Part shown: positions 19,307 to 25,662 of the stretch, piece by piece | How positions within the stretch are numbered: position 1 is the stretch's first letter | Layout: each line of letters opens with the position of its first letter | Source of the DNA: Candidatus Physcocola equi | Lineage (GTDB): Bacteria > Bacteroidota > Bacteroidia > Bacteroidales > Paludibacteraceae | NCBI GenBank assembly: GCA_018064855.1 | Contig: JAGHUM010000045.1 | Coordinates: 1 to 40,147, forward strand | Reading direction: 5' to 3' | Length of the DNA stretch: 40,147 nucleotides | Notes under the pieces: generated by a model | Told to the model about the DNA's origin: nothing | Seen by the model: only the letters and a program-made list of their open reading frames with translations | Database searches by the model: none | Program-made: the position numbers and the translations under genes

Positions 19307-19349
19307 TTGCGAATAGGCAAATGTGCAATGCACGCTACACCATTCGCAA
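19307..19349. repeat. nested inverted repeat after the acyltransferase gene
   Basis: TTGCGAAT (19307-19314) and ATTCGCAA (19342-19349) are exact complements and enclose a second palindrome, GTGC-AAT-GCAC (19323-19333). There is no clear T tract, so it is not a standard terminator. It may be a structured RNA end or a protein-binding site. Confidence 0.5.
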
Positions 19350-19452
19350 AATATACAATCTTAATTATTAGTTTGTTATAAAATTTTCACAAAAATCAGG
19401 CAACATATACGGTATATTCGCAAAAACAAGAAAATAAAAATAATCAGGCAAT

Positions 19453-20718
19453 ATGAATAAAGAAATCAAAGGAAAAATCGCTCTGGTCTTAGAGATTTTG
19501 ATCGGGTGCGTGTTTGTATTTTCAGGATTCGTGAAAGTCGTAGATCCACTTGGCGGTCTTTATAAGATCGTAGATTATTTGGATGCATTTGGATGGGAAC
19601 CCCTGAAACCTCTTGGTTTCTTCGGCATGGCACTCATGAGTGCCGCAGAGTTCATGCTCGGAGTTTGCATGCTGCTTGGCGTTCGACAAAAATTGACTGC
19701 GATAGGAGTATTGCTATTTATGCTGGTAATGACCCCCATCACGTTCTACCTTGCACTCTACAATCCAGTAACCGACTGCGGATGTTTTGGCGACGCATTA
19801 GTGATCAGTAACTGGGCGACTTTCTGGAAAAACGTTGTCTTGTTGATAGCTGTAATCATCGTTTTGAATTGGTGCCAATTCTGCAAGAGAGGTTTCACAT
19901 GGGTTACAGAAATAGCCATAGCTGCTTACTCACTGATCTTCATGTTGATTATAACTGGGTTGTGTTTCCAAAACCTTCCTGTCATTGACTTCCGCCCTTA
20001 TAAAATAGGAACAAACATTCCAGAATCGATGATTATTCCAGAGGATGCGGAAAAAGACGTATATGAAACCACGCTCATCTATAAAAAAGACGGCGTGGAG
20101 AAGGAATTTACCATGGAGAATTATCCCAAAGACTCCACATGGGAATTTGTAGATTCCAAAAACGTATTGATTTCCAAAGGATATGAGCCACCAATCCACG
20201 ACTTCGTATTGAACCATTCAGACGATGGCGACATCACTGATGTGATTTTGGAGGACAGCAACTATGTTTTCTTGTTGATTGCACACAATTTGAGCGAATT
20301 TAACCTGATGTCTAACCCTGGTGGCGCACATTACAACTATGGAAAGAGCATAAACGCAGCATACGAGTATGCTAAAGAAAACGGCTATAAGTTCTACTGT
20401 CTGACTGCAACAGGAGAAGACAATCCGGACATGGAGAAGTACAAAAAAGCAACTGGTGCAGAGTATGAATATCTCAACGCTGATGAAATCATGTTGAAAA
20501 CCATCATTCGAAGCAGTCCAGGCCTCATGCTTATTAAAGAAGGAAACATCATTAATAAATGGGCAGTGCAAAACATTCCGACCTTTGATCAGCCATTGGC
20601 AGAATGTGAATACGGACAAATGGAATTGCCAAACAATAAAGGCAGGATTCTGCTGATTGCACTACTTTATCTTATTCCACTCTGTTTGTATTTATTCAAG
20701 TGGGGTAAAAGAGCGTAA
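19453..20718 (+). CDS. MauE/DoxX-type membrane protein with thioredoxin-like C-terminal region
   Basis: The 421-residue protein has an N-terminal DoxX/MauE-type four-helix region (about 8-155; VFVFSGFVKVVDPLGG) with the paired-cysteine motif TDCGCFGDA, a fifth helix near 157-180, and a soluble region (about 185-395). A final helix is at about 395-412 (RILLIALLYLIPLCLYLF). The soluble part has a thioredoxin-like pattern (YKFYCLTATGEDN, SSPGLMLIKEGNI, then NIPTF) but no CxxC. The family is linked to quinone- or thiol-dependent redox chemistry in the membrane; a role in disulfide or electron handling is inferred. TATATTCG at 19413-19420 is a near-consensus -7 box. Confidence 0.82.
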   Translation: MNKEIKGKIALVLEILIGCVFVFSGFVKVVDPLGGLYKIVDYLDAFGWEPLKPLGFFGMALMSAAEFMLGVCMLLGVRQKLTAIGVLLFMLVMTPITFYLALYNPVTDCGCFGDALVISNWATFWKNVVLLIAVIIVLNWCQFCKRGFTWVTEIAIAAYSLIFMLIITGLCFQNLPVIDFRPYKIGTNIPESMIIPEDAEKDVYETTLIYKKDGVEKEFTMENYPKDSTWEFVDSKNVLISKGYEPPIHDFVLNHSDDGDITDVILEDSNYVFLLIAHNLSEFNLMSNPGGAHYNYGKSINAAYEYAKENGYKFYCLTATGEDNPDMEKYKKATGAEYEYLNADEIMLKTIIRSSPGLMLIKEGNIINKWAVQNIPTFDQPLAECEYGQMELPNNKGRILLIALLYLIPLCLYLFKWGKRA

Positions 20719-20732
20719 GAATAACGCTAAAG

Positions 20733-20927
20733 GTGACTTCTACAAATTCACCGATTTTATGATATAACGCAATTGTGATGTCCGGAAATCTTTTCAGTGA
20801 TTTTTGTTTTCTTTAGGCATCTTGTTGTTTGTGAGTCGGTCACAATGCTCGCACTACTCCTTCCTTCCGCACAACAAACTGCTCTGAACAAACTCAAAAT
20901 CCCTTGAAATGAATTTATAGAAGTCAC
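20733..20927. mobile_element. MITE-like element with 18-bp terminal inverted repeats
   Basis: GTGACTTCTACAAATTCA (20733-20750) is matched in reverse complement at 20910-20927 with a single mismatch, enclosing 159 bases without an ORF. Length, terminal repeats and lack of coding capacity fit a miniature inverted-repeat element or a degenerate insertion-sequence remnant. No clear target-site duplication is visible. The inner end, TACAAATTCACCGATTTTA, recurs near 30244. Confidence 0.55.
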
Positions 20928-20937
20928 TTAAAATAAG

Positions 20938-20980
20938 AAAACGGCTGAATTCCGAAATGGGATTCAGCCGTTTTATTTTT
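20938..20980 (+). terminator. intrinsic terminator
   Basis: AAAACGGCTGAAT (20938-20950) pairs perfectly with ATTCAGCCGTTTT (20962-20974) around an 11-base loop and is followed by ATTTTT. It probably ends the MauE/DoxX-type transcript, 220 bases after its stop and beyond the MITE-like element. Confidence 0.8.
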
Positions 20981-21036
20981 GGAGTAGAATACTTAAAGTT
21001 TTATTTTCAAGTAGGCACCAGCAATGTAATTTATCT

Positions 21037-21229
21037 AACGAATTTTTACTAACCTCGACAAAAAATAATGTGTTGAATTTATTTCCACTAACAACGTCTC
21101 TGGCATTATGAATTATTACGAATCAGAATTGGAACCTGCATAAAATAAGTAGTAATTTGAAATGCCACAGGCATTCTTAGTATAAATCAGCAATCATCCA
21201 ATAAATTATTTTATTCGTAAAAATTCGTT
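21037..21229. repeat. 13-bp inverted repeat with distant arms
   Basis: AACGAATTTTTAC (21037-21049) and GTAAAAATTCGTT (21217-21229) are exact complements 167 bases apart. The interval has no ORF. It may be another small inverted-repeat element beside the first one. Confidence 0.45.
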
Positions 21230-21249
21230 GGCAAAAGAAAAATGCCAAC
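21227..21249 (-). terminator. probable terminator of the DUF4230 genes
   Basis: GTTGGCA (21227-21233) pairs with TGCCAAC (21243-21249); on the minus strand GAATTTTTACG follows. The stem is short and the T run is interrupted, so this is a moderate call. It lies 23 bases after the stop of the last DUF4230 gene. Confidence 0.5.
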
Positions 21250-21272
21250 TTGTATATAAACACTATACTTAA

Positions 21273-21974
21273 TTACTTGTTTTCACCACAAACTTCGATG
21301 TTGATGGTGTTGAAACCGAATGATTTGTAGAGTTCTGTTAGTTTTGCCTTACCCGATTTTGTTGCTGTGCCCAGAACATTGTTCTTAATAGCATCTTCTT
21401 CAATCTGTTTCTTAGCTCTTGCAACAGCTTCAGTTACTTCTTCGTGTCCCCATTTGCCGTCTTCAATGAAGATTTCGTAGTTTGAAGGGTTTACGATAAC
21501 GTCGAAAATTTCTGGTTTTGGCAATTTCAAGTAAACGGTGTCGCCTTTTACAACGATATCGTTAGACCCAAGTTTAGAAAGGTTGAAACCAGCACGAACA
21601 GTACCGTGAACTAGAACCACTAATTCGCAGTTGCTGTTGTAGACCATGCCAGAATCTACACGTTCTTTCTTAATTGCTGTTTCCTCGTAGAATTGTGCAG
21701 ACGTAAATTCTTGAATCTTTTTGGTTTGTTCTACCACAAGAGCAGTCTTGTCAATCTTCAGCGAACTTTCTCCCCAACCAAAAATGTTGTATTTGAACTG
21801 AAGAAAAACTACGCAAAGCAGGGCTAAAATAGCGAGACCTATGTAGAGATACACTTTCAACTGGCCAAAAAATGCGGAAGTTGCTGTTCCTACTACCGAG
21901 TCTTTTACTTGACCGCCTATATTTTCCTTGATAGTTTCTTTCAAGGTATCCTTTATTTCTTCTTTAATATCCAT
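21273..21974 (-). CDS. DUF4230 membrane-anchored protein
   Basis: The 233-residue protein has a charged amphipathic N-terminus (about 1-37), one membrane helix (about 40-62; VYLYIGLAILALLCVVFLQF) and an outward DUF4230-like domain (about 75-225) with LVVLVHGTVRAGFNLSKL, VYLKLPKPEIFDV and a C-terminal NTINIEVC strand. The biochemical role of DUF4230 is unknown. It starts 2 bases after the other DUF4230 gene ends, so the two are almost certainly co-transcribed and perhaps translationally coupled. The two proteins share the order KGTIKAGVDL/HGTVRAGFNL, then a proline strand, then a final beta-strand, which points to an old duplication. Confidence 0.82.
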   Translation of the reverse strand: MDIKEEIKDTLKETIKENIGGQVKDSVVGTATSAFFGQLKVYLYIGLAILALLCVVFLQFKYNIFGWGESSLKIDKTALVVEQTKKIQEFTSAQFYEETAIKKERVDSGMVYNSNCELVVLVHGTVRAGFNLSKLGSNDIVVKGDTVYLKLPKPEIFDVIVNPSNYEIFIEDGKWGHEEVTEAVARAKKQIEEDAIKNNVLGTATKSGKAKLTELYKSFGFNTINIEVCGENK

Positions 21975-21976
21975 AG

Positions 21977-22540
21977 TTATCCTTTCTTATAGTTGATGGT
22001 TATTTGTTTGAAGCCAAGCTGCGAGAGCATCGCAGTGAAGAAGAGCGTACTGTTCTTTTCGGCCTCCTCTAGAATGCCTGTTTTGCCAAGATCTTCTTTA
22101 ATAGACTGTTCACCTTGGCGAAGAAGGTCGGTACGTTCAACAGAGCTGAAATCGAAACGGGTTGCAGAAACCTTTTCATAAACCAGTTTTGTTTCTTCAG
22201 GATCCATGTTTAGGGCTAGTACTTTTGGGGCTGGTAATGTTAGTGTAATAGCATTTGTCTTCTCGTCGATTACATCCGTGTAGCTGTCTTTCTCGCTTAA
22301 GTCAACACCTGCTTTTATAGTTCCTTTACACTCAAAAAGGATTTTACGGTCGCCAAACTTATACCAGCTGGCGTTGTCGTCTGCTTTAATAACTTTACTA
22401 ATTCTGCATTCTACGGAACCCAATTCCGCACAACTAGCATTCTGCATTTTTGTGTTGAATTCATCGGTCAAATTTCCCTTTGAGCAAGAAAACAGACCAA
22501 CGGAAGCACACAAAACCAATAATCCAGTGAATATTTTCAT
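21977..22540 (-). CDS. DUF4230 lipoprotein
   Basis: The 187-residue protein carries a lipoprotein signal (MKIFTGLLVLCASVGLFSC, Cys19), so it is probably an outer- or inner-membrane lipoprotein. The mature domain resembles DUF4230: ISKVIKADD, ILFECKGTIKAGVDL, ITLTLPAPKV and a final KQITINYKKG strand. It lies directly upstream of the membrane-anchored DUF4230 gene. A 236-base gap separates it from the next upstream small-protein gene, and that gap holds competing inverted repeats. No standard promoter is visible. One lipidated and one helix-anchored DUF4230 protein could form a pair, but that is inference. Confidence 0.8.
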   Translation of the reverse strand: MKIFTGLLVLCASVGLFSCSKGNLTDEFNTKMQNASCAELGSVECRISKVIKADDNASWYKFGDRKILFECKGTIKAGVDLSEKDSYTDVIDEKTNAITLTLPAPKVLALNMDPEETKLVYEKVSATRFDFSSVERTDLLRQGEQSIKEDLGKTGILEEAEKNSTLFFTAMLSQLGFKQITINYKKG

Positions 22541-22557
22541 GATTTTGTTCGTAGTAA

Positions 22558-22618
22558 CCTCTATAAGTATACTTTATCGAATCATTTAGGCTATAGAGGT
22601 CACTGTTTTAATAGCCTA
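22558..22618 (-). promoter_or_regulatory. competing inverted repeats upstream of the DUF4230 lipoprotein gene
   Basis: CCTCTATA (22558-22565) pairs with TATAGAGG (22592-22599), while TAGGCTAT (22587-22594) pairs with ATAGCCTA (22611-22618). The middle arms share three bases, so full pairing of one stem excludes full pairing of the other. The array ends 18 bases before the start codon on the transcribed minus strand. A leader switch is possible but unproven. Confidence 0.4.
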
Positions 22619-22776
22619 GGCGATTCTTATTTAATAAAGAGATATTGTTTTACCTTATCCCCCCATTATTTATTCAGTTATTATTTTGATATTTTTGATA
22701 ATGCTTATCTTGTATTGCATAAATCAGCAGGAACAGAATCTGCGGGACACACTGACCGCACTTCAATTTCAAAGTT

Positions 22777-23382
22777 TTAAACAACTGCCAAGACGACCAT
22801 TAAAACGGCATATACTATCAAGTATATTTTCAAAGCCGCAGGTTTTGAATAGAGAGTTATAACAATACCTACGGTGTATAGAATAGCACCTCCAATTGCA
22901 ATTAAGACTTTGTATAAGAGGTCGTAGTCAGTGAAGAAAGGACAAACCAGGGTTAGAATAAGAACTAAAGTGATGAAAAGTTTATTCTTTAGAAGTTGCG
23001 AAACGATGCCCACATCAGACTTAAGTTTGTCTTGAGGGTTTTCAGTGTTTGTTTCTGTTCTTTCCTTTGAAACTTCAGCAGGAGTAGGCTCTTCATCCAA
23101 TTTGTTATTACCAATTTTCAACTTTATGGCTGCAATTATTTGAGCCAGTTTACTTTGGTCGATACCAGCATCGGCAGCCTGCAGTTTTAAAAGATCAATT
23201 TTGCTATCAAAAGAGCCATCTTTTAAGCTGGTTGCAATAGTTTCAACAAGTGTTCTGATGCTTTGAATATCCTTCACACCAGCATCAACTGCTTTCATTT
23301 TAATGAGACTCCATTTATTGTCAATTGAGCCATCACAAATGGCATTAATGAGTTCTTCTACTAAAGATGCGTTATCGTTCAT
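22777..23382 (-). CDS. membrane protein with duplicated N-terminal helical motif, unknown function
   Basis: The 201-residue protein begins with two copies of a helical motif of about 40 residues: INAICDGSIDNKWSLIKMKA with DAGV (about 12-37), and TSLKDGSFDSKIDLLKLQAA with DAGID (about 50-75). A polar linker (about 90-125) leads to three hydrophobic helices (about 133-150, 152-172 and 180-201) at the C-terminus. The DG...GID pattern recalls TerB-like helical modules, but the acidic residue between them is not well kept. I recognise no named family. It starts 4 bases after the upstream gene ends and is probably the third gene of a small operon. Confidence 0.72.
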   Translation of the reverse strand: MNDNASLVEELINAICDGSIDNKWSLIKMKAVDAGVKDIQSIRTLVETIATSLKDGSFDSKIDLLKLQAADAGIDQSKLAQIIAAIKLKIGNNKLDEEPTPAEVSKERTETNTENPQDKLKSDVGIVSQLLKNKLFITLVLILTLVCPFFTDYDLLYKVLIAIGGAILYTVGIVITLYSKPAALKIYLIVYAVLMVVLAVV

Positions 23383-23386
23383 AATC

Positions 23387-23779
23387 TTATCTATTTCCAG
23401 AAAGTAATTTTAGTTTAACTATATCAACGTCCACGCCTAAGACAGCAGCCCTTTCGAGAATGTAATTCGCCTCATCGTCGGTAACCACCCCATCTTCAAG
23501 AGCGATTTCTATAAGCGTATTGATTTTTTCCTCAGCCTCGTTTACTACAACCTGATTATTGTTGACTACACCATATAACTGGTCAGCATTAACCAAAACC
23601 TTGCTTGCAGTCGGTTGAAACTTTTTTGCGAACTTCAAAATTTTGATAATCACAACACAAATAGTACCTATTGCAGGAATTAAAGCAGCAAATTCCGCAA
23701 CTTCGATAAGAGTATCAAAATCAATAGTTTTTACAAACTCCTGTATGGTAGCAAAAGCCGATTTTTTTTGAGTAGCCAT
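23387..23779 (-). CDS. small protein with one membrane segment and TerB-like motif
   Basis: This 130-residue protein has one hydrophobic segment (about 30-48; FAALIPAIGTICVVIIKIL) and a C-terminal helical motif (about 92-125), ALEDGVVTDDEANYILERAA with GVDVDI. The order DG, then E, then A, then GVD is that of the short TerB-like modules common in Bacteroidetes. Function is unknown. Its start is 2 bases from the upstream gene and its end is 4 bases from the downstream gene, so the three are one transcription unit. The shared DG/GID motif with its downstream neighbour suggests that the products act together. Confidence 0.72.
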   Translation of the reverse strand: MATQKKSAFATIQEFVKTIDFDTLIEVAEFAALIPAIGTICVVIIKILKFAKKFQPTASKVLVNADQLYGVVNNNQVVVNEAEEKINTLIEIALEDGVVTDDEANYILERAAVLGVDVDIVKLKLLSGNR

Positions 23780-23780
23780 T

Positions 23781-24185
23781 TCAATTCTTTTTGTCTAAAT
23801 ATTCTTTTTTCCCTTCAAGAGCAAAGGCTTGAATTTTTTCCATAAAATCAATGAGAAGAGTCAAATCTTTCTTTTCTTTTTCTTGAGTTTCCTTCATAGT
23901 CTTAATATAGGATGTAAAATCAAAAGAATTGAGAAACTCGTAGAATTTAATTGCAGAATACTCTTGAATGTCATTAAGAGTTTCATTTTTCTTTGTTACA
24001 ATTGAGTCGTACGCTTCACTTGCGGTGTTACTGATAGACTCCCCCACCTGACTTGCACCATCACAAACAGCGTCGGCCGCTTGCCCCGCAATCGAAGAGA
24101 CACTATCAACAACCTCCGATGCTGATTGCTGTATTTCTGCAGCCTTTTTAGCCGCAGCATCGACTAAAGAATCAAATAAACCCAT
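23781..24185 (-). CDS. amphipathic helical small protein of unknown function
   Basis: From the Met at 24185 the product is 134 residues and begins MGLFDSLVDAAAKKAAEIQQ; a longer frame to 24221 is less likely. The first 65 residues are Ala/Ser/Val-rich amphipathic helix with phasin- or apolipoprotein-like spacing, and the rest is a charged coiled-coil-like segment (ETQEKEKKDLTLL). There is no signal peptide or true membrane helix, so it may coat membranes from the cytoplasm. It is the first gene of the small operon. A -7 box TATATTTG lies at 24261-24268 on the minus strand. No named family is recognised. Confidence 0.7.
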   Translation of the reverse strand: MGLFDSLVDAAAKKAAEIQQSASEVVDSVSSIAGQAADAVCDGASQVGESISNTASEAYDSIVTKKNETLNDIQEYSAIKFYEFLNSFDFTSYIKTMKETQEKEKKDLTLLIDFMEKIQAFALEGKKEYLDKKN

Positions 24186-24317
24186 ACTTACTTGTAGTTT
24201 AAAAGAAAAGAAACATATCATTAAAGATGATATTCACAAACAATCATCTTATTTGCATCACAAATATAATAGAGAATAAACAAACTACGTTGGTCCATTT
24301 TGGTCCTTATTGGGTTA

Positions 24318-24389
24318 ATTTTCAATTTTTTATGGATTTATTTAGAAATCAAATATATAGGGAGCAGGTTTAAAGCAAAAATTGAAAAT
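24318..24389. repeat. 13-bp inverted repeat upstream of the small-protein operon
   Basis: ATTTTCAATTTTT (24318-24330) and AAAAATTGAAAAT (24377-24389) are exact complements 46 bases apart in AT-rich DNA. The repeat lies in the divergent region between the minus-strand small-protein operon and the plus-strand small ORF. In such AT-rich sequence chance pairing is possible. Confidence 0.4.
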
Positions 24390-24443
24390 GTATAAAACTT
24401 GGCAGACAACCATCATTGGATTTCATAGTTTTTCATCTCAAAG

Positions 24444-24475
24444 TTTGGCAAAATCGAAATAAGATGATAATTTTG
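24444..24475 (+). promoter_or_regulatory. Bacteroidetes-type promoter for the small basic ORF
   Basis: TTTG (24444-24447) and TAATTTTG (24468-24475) are 20 bases apart, an exact consensus match. The start codon at 24499 is 23 bases downstream of the -7 box. Confidence 0.75.
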
Positions 24476-24498
24476 CACCACTTTTAAAAAAAATAGAA

Positions 24499-24753
24499 AT
24501 GAAAATGATAGGAACAACAGAAGACCTCATCAAGGCGAACCGAAAGGCAAGCCGGGAGGCAGAGAAAGAGGCCAGGGGAGGCCAGTTGGCTTACCAACAC
24601 AAAACAGTCACAAAAAACAAGAAAACGCGCGCTCGTCAGAGCGACCGATACGACAGGAAGGGAAAGCATAAAAATTCCCTTCCTTTTTTAGTATCGCCAA
24701 GGAGAATGCAATTTGTTTATAACAGGTCTGATTGGCATACTATAATAAGGTAA
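24499..24753 (+). CDS. small basic protein of unknown function
   Basis: The 84-residue frame starts MKMIGTTEDLIKANRKASRE and is strongly basic and helical for about 55 residues (KKTRARQSDRYDRKGKH). It has no signal peptide or membrane segment, so it is probably cytoplasmic and could bind nucleic acid or ribosomes; that is inference from charge. The consensus promoter just upstream supports it as a real gene. Oddly, an intrinsic terminator (24655-24689) lies inside the frame, 62 bases before the stop codon, and the last 22 codons overlap the 3' end of the convergent gene. The original stop may have been lost by a small indel, so that the natural protein ended near residue 60. Confidence 0.55.
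   Translation: MKMIGTTEDLIKANRKASREAEKEARGGQLAYQHKTVTKNKKTRARQSDRYDRKGKHKNSLPFLVSPRRMQFVYNRSDWHTIIR
24655..24689 (+). terminator. intrinsic terminator inside a small ORF
   Basis: AGGAAGGGAA (24655-24664) pairs perfectly with TTCCCTTCCT (24675-24684) around a 10-base loop and is followed by a T tract to 24689. There is no T tract in the other direction, so it serves the plus strand. It precedes the in-frame stop codon of the ORF it should terminate. Confidence 0.85.
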
Positions 24754-25572
24754 AACGCTACATAATGAATTAAAATATACATCTTTATCATTATCGTAGA
24801 TAGATACATAATAACAAGATTTTTCGCCTTCACGCGCCCAACTGTGCTCGTTGAAATCAAGACTTGAAGTCCATAAATTGACCCCATTTCTATTCATTAT
24901 TCCACTGTGCTGGATTTCAACAGAATCCACCTCGAATCTACCATTTACGGGAATAAATATCGATTTAGGATTTTTCTTACACCTACAACTTATGAGGCAG
25001 CCCTCAACCCCACTATTCATATAGTTTTTAACCCATCTATAATTACAATTATCGATAAGTTCGTCAACCTCTGAAAGAGTTGGAGTCCTCCAATTACCAC
25101 CCCAGAAAACATAAGCAGGATCATCTTGCAACATCAAATGCTTGTCAGGAAGAGTATCATAGTTGACTCTTCTGTTCTTTTTGTATTCAATAGAAGAATA
25201 TGTGCCTTTTCTAGGTTTAACCTCGCCAAAACTGAAAAAATCTCCTTTACTGGTGGGGATATTGTTGGAGCCAACATTGCAGGTAGCCCAAAGCACACTC
25301 GTTCCAAGGTCAACACACATGTGCCCGTTTCTCATTGTTGGTGACGCATGAATACACAGGTCACTGTCTATATCCTCTTTAACTTCACTCTCATTATCCT
25401 TTACTGAATTTGATGAGACTGCCTCACAATAAGCAGAGTCTATAACAGGAGTATTGACAGGATCTTCGGAAACCACATTTGATTTGCATTCTTTGCTATT
25501 TTCATTGAAGTAAATAATAGCGTAAAGAATAATGATACAAATCATAAAGACATCGAATTTCTTTAATTTCAT
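24688..25572 (-). CDS. FISUMP/DUF1566-like surface protein
   Basis: From the Met at 25572 the protein has 294 residues: one N-terminal hydrophobic segment (about 7-24; signal anchor), a polar linker (about 25-75) and a C-terminal domain (about 80-290). That domain has CVDLGTSVLWATCNVG, GDFFSFGEV, GGNWRTPTLSEVDELI and a closing MPIRPVI, a pattern typical of the Fibrobacter-type major paralogous/DUF1566 fold related to C-type-lectin-like domains. The function is unknown, probably surface binding. A -7 box TAACTTTG lies at 25594-25601 (minus). The open frame extends to 25620, but the Met at 25572 precedes the hydrophobic segment. Its stop lies at the edge of the convergent ORF's terminator. Confidence 0.78.
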   Translation of the reverse strand: MKLKKFDVFMICIIILYAIIYFNENSKECKSNVVSEDPVNTPVIDSAYCEAVSSNSVKDNESEVKEDIDSDLCIHASPTMRNGHMCVDLGTSVLWATCNVGSNNIPTSKGDFFSFGEVKPRKGTYSSIEYKKNRRVNYDTLPDKHLMLQDDPAYVFWGGNWRTPTLSEVDELIDNCNYRWVKNYMNSGVEGCLISCRCKKNPKSIFIPVNGRFEVDSVEIQHSGIMNRNGVNLWTSSLDFNEHSWAREGEKSCYYVSIYDNDKDVYFNSLCSVLPYYSMPIRPVINKLHSPWRY

Positions 25573-25600
25573 AACGGCACAATGTTTACTTCGCAAAGTT

Positions 25601-25635
25601 AAGAAAAAAACGGTTGGCACACATGTGCCAACCGT
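25601..25635 (-). terminator. intrinsic terminator of the GH5 gene
   Basis: ACGGTTGGCAC (25610-25620) pairs perfectly with GTGCCAACCGT (25625-25635) around a 4-base loop. On the minus strand the stem is followed by a run of T. Its T tract shares bases with the -7 box of the next gene. Confidence 0.88.
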
Positions 25636-25662
25636 ATATACAAATAAAGGTTATCTTCAGAA

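Larger units (their letters stand above)
20719..21272. other. 554-base intergenic region holding repeats and terminators
   Basis: No credible gene lies here. It contains a MITE-like inverted-repeat element (20733-20927), a plus-strand terminator (20938-20980), a separate 13-bp inverted repeat with arms about 170 bases apart (21037-21049 and 21217-21229), and a short hairpin (21227-21249) placed to end the minus-strand DUF4230 transcript. The remaining sequence is AT-rich without recognisable content. Confidence 0.7.
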
